DNA of 64,000 bases, from contig JAHBYL010000006.1 in the NCBI GenBank assembly GCA_019635955.1, positions 1 through 64,000 on the forward strand, read 5' to 3'. Source of the stretch: Parvibaculum sp. (lineage in GTDB: Bacteria; Pseudomonadota; Alphaproteobacteria; Parvibaculales; Parvibaculaceae). This document shows, piece after piece, positions 52,412 to 59,139 of the stretch; the stretch's first letter is position 1, and each line of letters starts with the position of its first letter. The notes under the pieces are model-generated. The model saw only the letters and a list, made by a program, of their open reading frames with translations, did no database searches and was not told the origin of the DNA. A program made the position numbers and the translations under genes.

Positions 52412-52800
52412 GCTGCATCCTCTTGAAGAATCGGCAGCAAAGGCTCCAGAAACGGAAAGCTGCGAAGTGTCTTCACGACCGGGACGCCCATGCCCTTGAC
52501 GATGCCGTCAACCTTGCCAACGGTTTCGGTGCGGCGGATATTCGACCAGTCGAGGCAGTCCCCCAATGCGCGGGCGACCTCGAATGCCTCATTGAGCGTG
52601 CGCCCGTAGGCGCAGGGCACCGCAAAGCCGGTCGCGACATGCGAAACCTGCCAGCGAAATTCGCTTCCCGTAGCCCGATTGATGCCGAGCGCGCCGACAA
52701 GGTAGCCATCGACCTTTTCGTAATAGTCGGGCGCTCCGCCGATGCCCTTTCTGGCGATCTCGAACTTGCCGCGTTTGACGTAGTCGGGAATCTTTGCCAC
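52408..52800 (-). CDS. Hypothetical early protein
   Basis: 130 residues (MAKIPDYVKRGKFEIARKGI, TGSEFRWQVSHVATGFAVPC, TLNEAFEVARALGDCLDWS). It lies between the two repeat copies, so it was carried or bracketed by the duplication. No known domain. Confidence 0.62.
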   Translation of the reverse strand: MAKIPDYVKRGKFEIARKGIGGAPDYYEKVDGYLVGALGINRATGSEFRWQVSHVATGFAVPCAYGRTLNEAFEVARALGDCLDWSNIRRTETVGKVDGIVKGMGVPVVKTLRSFPFLEPLLPILQEDAA

Positions 52801-52810
52801 CTCGATCCTC

Positions 52811-53224
52811 CTAGTCGTTCACGGTTTCCGCTTCGGCGGATCGATCCGTTGCGCGAGCCGGACAAGCGCGTTCGCCATCCACGCCCTCGCAGCGGCGGCG
52901 GCGCTCTTCAATAGCTGCATGGGTTTCCTCGTTGAGAGAGGCGGCCTTGTCGTCCAGCGCCTCGCAGGTTTCTGTGTAAAGCGCGCGAACCGCGTCAGCG
53001 ATATGCGCCGGAACTTGCTTCCATTGCCCGTGTGCGAGACGGAGAGAGCGGCGCGGTGTCAGCCCAAGGCGCTCGCCGGTGACCTCGTACTGGCCCTTCC
53101 GGGTGTAGGGCCCGGCATGGTCCGCAAGAGCACGGAACATGCTGGCCGTCTCTCTCACCGATGCCGCTGCGCTCATCGTTAACCACCCTCGAACCGCTTT
53201 TCGGTCCCACTTCTCGGTACTCAA
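52811..53224 (-). CDS. Early phage protein carrying the duplicated C-terminal segment
   Basis: 137 residues from TTG 53224 (GGAG 7 bases upstream) or 121 from ATG 53176 (GAGGG 9 bases upstream). Contains AASVRETASMFRALADHAGP and YEVTGERLGLTPRRSLRLAH, then the repeated segment ETCEALDDKAASLNEETHAA. Possibly a regulator; family not recognised. Confidence 0.62.
   Translation of the reverse strand: MSTEKWDRKAVRGWLTMSAAASVRETASMFRALADHAGPYTRKGQYEVTGERLGLTPRRSLRLAHGQWKQVPAHIADAVRALYTETCEALDDKAASLNEETHAAIEERRRRCEGVDGERACPARATDRSAEAETVND
52828..53002. repeat. Direct repeat copy B (175 bp)
   Basis: Second copy of the 175-bp segment at 52153-52327. Differences are point changes (for example GTGTAA versus TTGTAG near the end). 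Confidence 0.9.
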
Positions 53225-53227
53225 ACT

Positions 53228-53276
53228 GAAATCTCCGTCTTATGGTCCGCTTACTGAGCAACGGACGGGAGATTTC
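53228..53276. repeat. Inverted repeat with mirrored ribosome-site arms
   Basis: GAAATCTCC (53228-53236) and GGAGATTTC (53268-53276) form 9-bp arms 31 bases apart, with further partial pairing inside (GTCCG/CGGAC). Each arm provides a GGAG ahead of a TTG codon on its strand (53224 minus, 53279 plus). It may be a divergent control site. Confidence 0.5.
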
Positions 53277-53350
53277 GATTGCGACACATCTCCGAAATTC
53301 TGGAGAGCGTTCTTGAGGCGGCGGGCGTCCGGGAAGATCAGGCCGCCGCC

Positions 53351-53746
53351 TCAAATGTCGTTTTCGTTTCCTTCCAGAAACGCGAGGCGTGGAAGCGTCA
53401 CGGGAGCGGGTCCGTCACGACCGCCGTCAAGCCGCCGTTCGACATGGCGGACAACCGCCGCCCCGTCGTGTTTTCCCCTGGTGACCCACTGGTCTCCGTT
53501 CTTGTCGATGATGCGATAGGGCCTCCGGCCGCCCGGATGCTCGGCGGTGCGCTTGCCGGCATGAACACCGCTTGTGATTTCGACGACGCGGTAGTTCTTC
53601 TCGTAGACTTCGCTGCGCACAAATCCCGCGCGGCACAATGAACTCAATTCCTTGTACGCGCGAAGCTCGCCGTTCGTCGGGCACCGGATGCCGTCAACAG
53701 CCGCCTGCACAAGGGTATCGAAGAGCCTCTGCTGCGCGGGCGTCAT
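53351..53746 (-). CDS. Small winged-helix-like early protein
   Basis: 131 residues. MTPAQQRLFDTLVQAAVDGI, then CPTNGELRAYKELSSLCRAG looks like a winged helix-turn-helix; the rest (GGRRPYRIIDKNGDQWVTRG) is basic. Overlaps the next gene upstream as ATGA. Possibly a regulator of early genes. Confidence 0.62.
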   Translation of the reverse strand: MTPAQQRLFDTLVQAAVDGIRCPTNGELRAYKELSSLCRAGFVRSEVYEKNYRVVEITSGVHAGKRTAEHPGGRRPYRIIDKNGDQWVTRGKHDGAAVVRHVERRLDGGRDGPAPVTLPRLAFLEGNENDI

Positions 53747-54894
53747 CCCTGCCTCCTCAGATTTGCGGGAATATCGTCCGGCTGCTCAACGCGGAGCCCG
53801 TCGATTGTCTGAATGTCGAATTGATTGAGCGGCGCAGCCGGGGGTTTCGGGCTGTCAGCCGCGCCGCTCGGTACCGGCGGGGAGGAGGTCGCCGGATTGG
53901 AATGAGGTGCGACGGGGCCGGCGCCGTCGCTCGCCCTACTCGCAAGCCCGTCCGGCGTTGCCGCGCCCCGCGCGTCGGTCCCGGTTTCGTCTACACTTGC
54001 TTTCGCTTCGGGATTGTCCGGAGAAGCGGTACGCGGCAACGTGCCATCCGCCTCCCCGTCCGCCGTGGCCTCCGCTTGAGCGGCCTTGGGGGCGGATTTT
54101 CTCGTGCCCATGCGTTTCGCGCGGGCCGTGTATTCGTTCGATGCGACGCCGAACCAGGTGGCGATTTCCTCAAGGATGGCCGGATCGACGCCCGTAAGAT
54201 CGAGCGCGAAGCCCTGCGGTGCGCCGAAGCGGCGAAGAGCCTGCCGGAGGTCGAGAAGCCATTGCGCGCGGTCGTTCGTCTGGAACTCGGGCCGTTCGAC
54301 ATGCTGCGGCGCCTCATGCCTCATCGTCTGCCCGACGCTCGTGCCATCCATGATGGCGGCGTCGGATTGGTTGTTAACAACCGTTTCGTCGTCGGCCGGC
54401 GTCTGCGTCGAGAGGCGCGGCGTCTTCGGTTCCGAGAGGGCCTGAACCCTCTTGCGAAGATCGTCGCTCTTGATCGAGCGGTCGCGTTCGGCCTCTCCGA
54501 GAAGCTCGTCGGCCTTCGCGGGCGAAAGAAAGGCGACCGCCTGATAGTAGGTATGCTTGAGCTTGAAGCGCCGCCGCTCCATCGGGAAGGCTTCTGCGAC
54601 CGTCTTCCACTTCCGCAGCGTCTCGTTCGAGCGGTCGGTGAAATCGACGGCCTGCTCCCATATTTCCGGGAACCGCTTCGCGCCGAAAGCGAGCACGTCG
54701 CCCACGATCCACGGAAGCGCGACTTGCGCTTGCTGGCCCATATGGGCGAGCGACTGGTATTCCTGAAACGAGAGGTCTGCGGAAATTTCTGCGCCCATCT
54801 CCGAGAGCGTGACGCGGCCCTCGGCAATCAGCGCGGTGAAGGAGACTTCGCCCTTTGCATCGGAAATGGCGGGAGTTGTGCGGGTTTTTATCAT
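53743..54894 (-). CDS. Early DNA-associated protein with Pro/Ala-rich tail
   Basis: 383 residues. The N-terminal half is helical (QEYQSLAHMGQQAQVALPWI, VDFTDRSNETLRKWKTVAEA, TYYQAVAFLSPAKADELLGE) with a layout similar to ParB-like or DUF3102-type DNA-binding proteins. The C-terminal 140 residues are disordered (KSAPKAAQAEATADGEADG). Possible role in replication or partition; not identified. Confidence 0.65.
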   Translation of the reverse strand: MIKTRTTPAISDAKGEVSFTALIAEGRVTLSEMGAEISADLSFQEYQSLAHMGQQAQVALPWIVGDVLAFGAKRFPEIWEQAVDFTDRSNETLRKWKTVAEAFPMERRRFKLKHTYYQAVAFLSPAKADELLGEAERDRSIKSDDLRKRVQALSEPKTPRLSTQTPADDETVVNNQSDAAIMDGTSVGQTMRHEAPQHVERPEFQTNDRAQWLLDLRQALRRFGAPQGFALDLTGVDPAILEEIATWFGVASNEYTARAKRMGTRKSAPKAAQAEATADGEADGTLPRTASPDNPEAKASVDETGTDARGAATPDGLASRASDGAGPVAPHSNPATSSPPVPSGAADSPKPPAAPLNQFDIQTIDGLRVEQPDDIPANLRRQG

Positions 54895-55473
54895 CTACAC
54901 CCCCGCGATCCGTTGATATCCGGCGATCTCCTCGACAGTGAGAATGTCGTCCTCGTGCTCGCGGAGATAGTCCGCTACGGCCGTCCCTCTCAGGGGCTTG
55001 TCAAGGGCGATACCCTCGACGCACCAGCGCAACTGCCACGGAAGGTTATCGGGGCCGTGCTTTGCGATCACCTTCGGGGCAATGAAGCGCCTGCAATAGT
55101 CGGCGCTCGCTGTGTGCTGGCGATAAGAGGCGCCGGAATCAACCTTGTTGGCTATCCAGGAAAGAATCTGCGGACGCGCCTCATACCATTCGCCGCGAAT
55201 GTGCGCGATCTCGCACTCTCGTTTCATCTTGGCTTCAAACGAACGCCCCCGGTCAACGATCAGGATGATCTCGACATCATAGGGACTATGCGCCTGAACC
55301 TGCGCCCGCCTCTTGAGTACGTCGATGCTGGCCCCGAACTTGATCGGACCGTGCGGGGCGTCGATCTGCATCGCATAGCCCATGACCGGCATCCATGCCT
55401 TGTAGCAATGGCGGCTTCCGTCCGTCTCGCGAATGACGGGTTGCTTGCGAAGTGGCACCACTTGTCCGCTCAT
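54895..55473 (-). CDS. GIY-YIG-superfamily (T5orf172/MUG113-like) protein
   Basis: 192 residues. MQIDAPHGPIKFGASIDVLK, then RRAQVQAHSPYDVEIILIVD, EAKMKRECEIAHIRGEWYEA fits the T5orf172/MUG113 branch of GIY-YIG nucleases (KFG-x8-R, Glu in the fourth segment and E-W-Y/F end). It may cut DNA or simply bind it. Starts at 55473, one base before the previous gene's stop. Confidence 0.72.
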   Translation of the reverse strand: MSGQVVPLRKQPVIRETDGSRHCYKAWMPVMGYAMQIDAPHGPIKFGASIDVLKRRAQVQAHSPYDVEIILIVDRGRSFEAKMKRECEIAHIRGEWYEARPQILSWIANKVDSGASYRQHTASADYCRRFIAPKVIAKHGPDNLPWQLRWCVEGIALDKPLRGTAVADYLREHEDDILTVEEIAGYQRIAGV

Positions 55474-55997
55474 CTCCCACCCCCTTCACGGGAAGGGCGC
55501 TTGTGGACGCCCTCCCCGCTCGGGCCTACCGTCGGGATGTCACAACCAACGGAGAGAGGATTTGACTGATGGCCGACGAAATTCTCGCCAAGAAGACGAT
55601 CCGCATCGGGCAGCACGATCTCGATATTGTGGAGCGAACCCAGATTCTGCCCGTTTACGCCGACATTTTCACCGAAGTGCGGGTAGCTCAGGGAAACATG
55701 ATCCTGTCCCTCGCCGCGATTTGTGCCGATGCCGGAAATCCCCCCGAAGCACGGGTCGTCCTGCGTGTTCGTATGCCCCTTGAGACAGCACTCAATATCG
55801 GAAGTGCTGTCGATCACGCCATCAAAGCTGCGGAAGAAGCGTCGGATGCGACAAAAAAGGCTGCAAATTGACCGCCCCGGCTCGGCTCCCCACAAAGGAC
55901 TCCACCCGTGACGGCGCATAGCAAGACGGCCGTGCCAGAGCGCGTCCGCATCGATCGGAAGGCCGGTTTCCCTCTCGGCGGGGACGGTCTTGATCAT
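55470..55997 (-). CDS. Doubtful minus-strand gene, probably 5' remnant of an early gene
   Basis: ATG 55997 opens GLPIDADALWHGRLAMRRHG and WSPLWGAEPG, which is protein-like and well placed after the small membrane gene. From about 55870 downwards the frame is the complement of the plus-strand gene 55569-55871 and looks random (cysteine- and histidine-rich). The downstream ATGA overlap at 55470 could be chance. Best read as a minus gene truncated by the plus-strand gene. Confidence 0.35.
   Translation of the reverse strand: MIKTVPAERETGLPIDADALWHGRLAMRRHGWSPLWGAEPGRSICSLFCRIRRFFRSFDGVIDSTSDIECCLKGHTNTQDDPCFGGISGIGTNRGEGQDHVSLSYPHFGENVGVNGQNLGSLHNIEIVLPDADRLLGENFVGHQSNPLSVGCDIPTVGPSGEGVHKRPSREGGGR
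55569..55871 (+). CDS. Plus-strand DUF3467-like protein inside the early operon
   Basis: 100 residues (IRIGQHDLDIVERTQILPVY, ADIFTEVRVAQGNMILSLAA, NIGSAVDHAIKAAEEASDAT). Compact fold similar to DUF3467. GAGAGAGGATTTGACTG precedes the ATG. Codon choice and amino acid make-up are clearly coding, unlike the opposite strand. It runs against the early minus operon, so it probably has its own promoter. Confidence 0.78.
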   Translation: MADEILAKKTIRIGQHDLDIVERTQILPVYADIFTEVRVAQGNMILSLAAICADAGNPPEARVVLRVRMPLETALNIGSAVDHAIKAAEEASDATKKAAN

Positions 55998-56000
55998 CCC

Positions 56001-56144
56001 TCAGCCCTCCCGTTCCGCATCGAGGCGCGCTTCGCGCTTGTCTTCCAGCCAGGATTTCAGCGACACAGCGGCGATCAGAATGCCAGGCCCGACAAAGCAG
56101 CCAGCGAGGAAGGCGAAAATCAGTTCGGCGGGGGGCGTGGTCAT
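56001..56144 (-). CDS. Small single-pass membrane protein
   Basis: 47 residues, too short for many gene finders: MTTPPAELIFAFLAGCFVGP, then GILIAAVSLKSWLEDKREAR. One transmembrane helix (about 8-28) and a charged cytoplasmic tail. The ATG at 56144 overlaps the cro-like stop as ATGA. Could be an early host-membrane modulator; unknown. Confidence 0.6.
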   Translation of the reverse strand: MTTPPAELIFAFLAGCFVGPGILIAAVSLKSWLEDKREARLDAEREG

Positions 56145-56347
56145 TGGGCGGCCTCCGCAGGCGAGGCGCCGTATATGTCCGGCCTGAGGTCGTGGCGACT
56201 GATGCCTGTGATGCGCTCGACATCAAGCACTCGCTCGGCAGGGACCCGGTCCCATTGCGAAAGTGCGCTAGGTACGATTCCAAGCGTTTCGGAGAGCCGA
56301 GAGCGGCGTCCGCGCTGTTCGTTCAGCCATGAGATGAGTGCTTCCAT
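56141..56347 (-). CDS. Cro/YdaS-like early repressor
   Basis: 68 residues from ATG 56347. MEALISWLNEQRGRRSRLSE, then TLGIVPSALSQWDRVPAERV and LDVERITGISRHDLRPDIYG match the YdaS/Cro type: a short helix-turn-helix ending in a fixed RHDLRPD turn. It is the first gene of the leftward early operon. A GTG at 56368 would put operator DNA inside the gene, so the ATG is preferred. Confidence 0.82.
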   Translation of the reverse strand: MEALISWLNEQRGRRSRLSETLGIVPSALSQWDRVPAERVLDVERITGISRHDLRPDIYGASPAEAAQ

Positions 56348-56356
56348 GTCCGCATT

Positions 56357-56388
56357 ATTCAGTGCCACTGAATTTCAGTCAACATGAA
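56357..56388. promoter_or_regulatory. Operator sites at the PR-like promoter
   Basis: ATTCAGTGCCACTGAAT (56357-56373) is a perfect 8-1-8 inverted repeat; TTCAGTCAACATGAA (56374-56388) is a weaker second site; a further TTCAG half-site follows at 56392. They lie between the cro-like gene and the CI-like gene. The sites match the set at 58455-58503. Confidence 0.82.
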
Positions 56389-56441
56389 TTTTTCAGCGGG
56401 GCGCTATGGCGCGTGGTGCAGCGCGGGCGGATTGTTTCGCA

Positions 56442-56789
56442 ATGGCGAAGAAAGCAAACCCGATTCCCAAGGAACCAGTGCCCACCTCCTATTTTCGGGC
56501 ATGGCGGAAGTTTCGCGGGCTCACGCAAGAGCAGCTCGCGGAGCGGGTGGAAATGTCGGTTTCTTCCATCTCACAGGTCGAAACGGGCAATCAGGGCTGG
56601 ACAGATCGCACGCTTATGGCTTTCGCTTATGCACTAGGGTGTGAGCCTGGAGACCTTCTCCGGCCGCCGCCGACAGATAACGAAGAAAGCGAATTCGAGA
56701 CCTATGTGAAGCGGCTCGACGCCGACCGCAGAAAGCGGGCGCTGGCGATATTACGAGCCGCACTGGGTGACGATGAAAAGAGCGCCTGA
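56442..56789 (+). CDS. CI-like repressor (Xre family)
   Basis: 115 residues. Helix-turn-helix domain at about 17-70: SYFRAWRKFRGLTQEQLAER, VEMSVSSISQVETGNQGWTD, MAFAYALGCEPGDLL. Short for a CI repressor: it lacks a self-cleaving peptidase domain, so induction would not be by RecA cleavage unless a partner is involved. Divergent from the cro-like gene with operators between. Start ATG 56442 preferred; 56406 lacks support. Confidence 0.8.
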   Translation: MAKKANPIPKEPVPTSYFRAWRKFRGLTQEQLAERVEMSVSSISQVETGNQGWTDRTLMAFAYALGCEPGDLLRPPPTDNEESEFETYVKRLDADRRKRALAILRAALGDDEKSA

Positions 56790-56817
56790 GCTACGGTTCA
56801 ACGGTAGAGGGGGAGCC

Positions 56818-57393
56818 ATGAGCAGGAATGCGTTGATAGCGGGAGTAGCTGTCCTTTTTTGCGGCGCTGCAGCTTGCGGGCTCTATATTTGGGAACCGTG
56901 GCAATCCAACCTTGTCAAAGTGTGCGAGCGGACCCTGAAGGCGTCCTTGAAAGCGCCATCCAGTTACCGTCGCATTTCGGTGCAGGAACGCAAAATCGAC
57001 ATATCGCTAGCACAGTGGCGCGCAGCAAAAGCGAAAGAGCCCGCCCGAAACATCCGCGCTGTCTATGACGAGAGCGCGCGAATGAAGGAACGTGGCGATA
57101 GTCCTGCATGGCTTGCAGCATTGTTGGAATATGAAGCGATCAACTCTTTCGGGGCTTCGCTCCGCAGTACAGCCGAGTGCGTTTATCTGTCTCAGGACGG
57201 ATCACCACGACATGCCTCGCCGCTCAATACCTTCTTAAACGGGGAAACTCTATTGGGGCAGCGCCTCGACGGCGCCAGTGCCGAAATGTCTCGTATGTCC
57301 TGTAGGGAAGCGGAGCAATTTGAACGCGAGAACAAGATCCTCGACGCCCCGGACCGCCGCTTGCTTAATCGGATAATCGAAGAATGTCGCTAG
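56818..57393 (+). CDS. Membrane-anchored hypothetical protein (lysogeny region)
   Basis: 191 residues. N-terminal membrane helix (ALIAGVAVLFCGAAACGLYI) then a periplasmic-looking helical domain (KVCERTLKASLKAPSSYRRI, KILDAPDRRLLNRIIEE). GAGGGGGAGCC precedes the ATG. Lies directly after the repressor, so it is likely made in the lysogen. Unknown; candidate exclusion protein. Confidence 0.65.
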   Translation: MSRNALIAGVAVLFCGAAACGLYIWEPWQSNLVKVCERTLKASLKAPSSYRRISVQERKIDISLAQWRAAKAKEPARNIRAVYDESARMKERGDSPAWLAALLEYEAINSFGASLRSTAECVYLSQDGSPRHASPLNTFLNGETLLGQRLDGASAEMSRMSCREAEQFERENKILDAPDRRLLNRIIEECR

Positions 57394-57433
57394 GCCCGAG
57401 CACATCATCCTGTTTCTCACAAGGAAAAAAGGC

Positions 57434-57697
57434 ATGAACAGCCGGTCAATGAAGGGCTTTCTTCTCGCGGCATTGGCCGGCGGTTTTCTGGCGGTGCCCG
57501 CCGCCGCTACCGAGACCTACCGCCTGATCCACGCCATCGGGAATGACGAAAAGGAAATCGCCCGCGGGCTGTCAAAGCCGGAATGCGAGGCGCGAAAGCG
57601 GGAATACAAGACAGTCGCCGACGCACTTGGCGCGTACGACGAAGCGGCGGGCTACGGCTCCATCACCTGCCTGCCGGAGAGTTTGTTTCGGGAATGA
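57434..57697 (+). CDS. Small exported protein
   Basis: 87 residues with a signal peptide (GFLLAALAGGFLAVPAAATE) and two Cys in the mature part (KPECEARKREYKTVADALG, ITCLPE). It overlaps the next gene as ATGA. Unknown periplasmic role; possible conversion factor. Confidence 0.68.
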   Translation: MNSRSMKGFLLAALAGGFLAVPAAATETYRLIHAIGNDEKEIARGLSKPECEARKREYKTVADALGAYDEAAGYGSITCLPESLFRE

Positions 57698-58254
57698 GCC
57701 GGAAGAATAAACCTCCCCGCCGTGACGAAGACGCGAAGAACGATTCCGCGGCGTTCGAGCGCGGAGCCATGCCTGTAGGAGCGTACCTGCCCGGATGCCA
57801 CAATCATAAGGTTTCGAAGGCGCTTGCGCTTGCACTGACCCTGTGGCCCTTCACGGAAGACGCTATGGCTTCTGTGCTTCATGCGCTCATGGGTGGCGCG
57901 CCGGAAGACGTGGCGTCGTCCCTATTCCACTCCATGACGGCGCAGAACATGCGCATTTCACTGATGCAGACGTTGTTGCATGGACCACGGACCAACCGCG
58001 ACAAATCGGAGGTCTTCGACCGCATAATCGCAGAGTTCAACCGTCTAAGCATCGTCCGGAATGGCTTCGCGCACATGTACTGGTACACCCATGAGAACGG
58101 CGACGTTTATCTCTGCAGGTCGAAGAAAAGTTCGGCCCGGGCGTTCCATTACGGCGATCGCATAGACGCCGCGGGCATCGCTGAATTCACGAGGGATTGC
58201 CAGGCTCTGGAGAAGCTCATTCTTGAGACGCTTCTGGCCGCGCCTCCATCATAG
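57694..58254 (+). CDS. HEPN-like protein of the lysogeny block
   Basis: 186 residues. Helical bundle with FNRLSIVRNGFAHMYW: R122-N-G-F-A-H127 matches the R-polar-x3-H motif of HEPN ribonucleases. Other helices: SKALALALTLWPFTEDAMAS, RDCQALEKLILETLLA. HEPN proteins are common toxins and defence RNases. Here it sits in the repressor-linked cargo, so it may block other phages. Whether it is active cannot be seen. Confidence 0.65.
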   Translation: MSRKNKPPRRDEDAKNDSAAFERGAMPVGAYLPGCHNHKVSKALALALTLWPFTEDAMASVLHALMGGAPEDVASSLFHSMTAQNMRISLMQTLLHGPRTNRDKSEVFDRIIAEFNRLSIVRNGFAHMYWYTHENGDVYLCRSKKSSARAFHYGDRIDAAGIAEFTRDCQALEKLILETLLAAPPS

Positions 58255-58408
58255 CCTTGTAGATATCCCGCACTATCGCTTCATCCCCGTCCGAGTATGT
58301 GCCGTCCGGCCAGCACAGGCGGCCCATAAGCTGGTCTACTCCAGCCGTCAGCATGTCCTTCGTGGGCTCTAGCGGCGCCTTGCCCGTTTTCTCCCCGTTT
58401 TCCGCCAT
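58217..58408 (-). CDS. Small hypothetical protein facing the lysogeny block
   Basis: 63 residues (MAENGEKTGKAPLEPTKDML, LMGRLCWPDGTYSDGDEAIV). GGGAGGAAGCC precedes the ATG. Its promoter side carries the operator set at 58455-58503, and its end overlaps the converging HEPN-like gene by 38 bases. Might modulate that gene, for example by antisense overlap or as a partner. Confidence 0.6.
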   Translation of the reverse strand: MAENGEKTGKAPLEPTKDMLTAGVDQLMGRLCWPDGTYSDGDEAIVRDIYKAMMEARPEASQE

Positions 58409-58454
58409 GGCTTCCTCCCTGTTCGGTTGATCTGAAGGGAGTGTAGCAGAATTT

Positions 58455-58503
58455 TTCAGTGACACTGATTTTCAGTTTGACTGATATTTTCAGTTGTGCT
58501 GAA
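58455..58503. promoter_or_regulatory. Three tandem repressor operators (PL-like region)
   Basis: TTCAGTGACACTGAT (58455-58469), TTCAGTTTGACTGAT (58471-58485) and TTCAGTTGTGCTGAA (58489-58503) share the consensus TTCAGT-N3-ACTGAA (nearly palindromic). Centres are 16 and 18 bases apart, so repressor dimers would bind on roughly one face. They lie between the minus gene 58408 and plus gene 58609. Confidence 0.85.
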
Positions 58504-58542
58504 ATCTCTCTCGTAGCCGGTTGCCCCGGCCCAAGCCCGCCA

Positions 58543-58586
58543 GCCCCGGCTGCCAGCCCCACCCCCCCCCCAATGGCAGCCGGGGC
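58543..58586 (+). promoter_or_regulatory. Leader hairpin with C10 loop
   Basis: GCCCCGGCTGCCA (58543-58555) pairs perfectly with TGGCAGCCGGGGC (58574-58586); the 18-base loop contains ten C in a row (58562-58571). It lies between the operators and the ribosome site of the exported early protein, without a T run. It may attenuate translation or transcription; the C run is prone to slippage. Confidence 0.6.
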
Positions 58587-58608
58587 AAAGCGGAGACGGA
58601 GAGATCAG

Positions 58609-59139
58609 ATGCAGAAATCCCCGGTCCAGAAAATCCTCGACGCGAACGAGCGCACGGCCGATCTCGCGCACAGGAACGATGTGCTGCGTGGCCAGCGCGA
58701 CTTCGCCCGGCGTCTGGCCGGTGCGGGCTGGCTTACTGCTCTGGCGCTTGGAACTGCGCTCGCTTTCCTGCTCTCCGGCTGTGCCGGGGCCGACGAAGGC
58801 ACCGTCACATATGACATGGGCGGGAGCATCGGGGCCTATTCCGCGAAGTACCACGATTGGGAACAGCGCGGCATTCGCGCCCGGATCATCGGGGTTTGCG
58901 GCTCGGCATGCACTCTGGCGCTGCGCAACAAGGACATGTGTTACGCGGCGGATGCCGAGTTTCTTTTTCACGGCGTGTCCCGTCGCGGCGAGTACGACGC
59001 CCGCGCTTCGGCTTCGTTCCGCGATGCCATGCCAGAGGGCGTCCAGCGGTGGGCTGACAGTACCGGCGCATTTTCTTCAACCGACATCGTTTCAATCTCT
59101 GGCCGCGATCTTGCGGCGTTCGATGGGAGGGCGTGCTGA
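58609..59139 (+). CDS. Exported ClpP-fold-like protein (COG3904-like)
   Basis: 176 residues. Membrane helix with lipobox LSGC (Cys58), then TYDMGGSIGAYSAKYHDWEQ, IIGVCGSACTLALRNKDMCY and FLFHGVSRRG. This is the layout of ClpP/crotonase-fold periplasmic proteins: an oxyanion GG (71-72), a candidate Ser99 nucleophile flanked by Cys97/Cys101, and His121. Start ATG 58609 has GGAGAG upstream. First gene of the rightward early operon. Role unknown; surface exclusion or host proteolysis possible. Confidence 0.72.
   Translation: MQKSPVQKILDANERTADLAHRNDVLRGQRDFARRLAGAGWLTALALGTALAFLLSGCAGADEGTVTYDMGGSIGAYSAKYHDWEQRGIRARIIGVCGSACTLALRNKDMCYAADAEFLFHGVSRRGEYDARASASFRDAMPEGVQRWADSTGAFSSTDIVSISGRDLAAFDGRAC

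Noticed and set aside
52153-53002. 175-bp repeats as a CRISPR or transposon end
   Set aside because: Only two long direct copies inside coding DNA, with no short spaced units, no transposase and no terminal inverted repeats.
53279-53641. Plus-strand gene starting RHISEILESVLEAAG
   Set aside because: The first 25 residues look real, but the rest is the complement of the minus winged-helix gene. At most a remnant.
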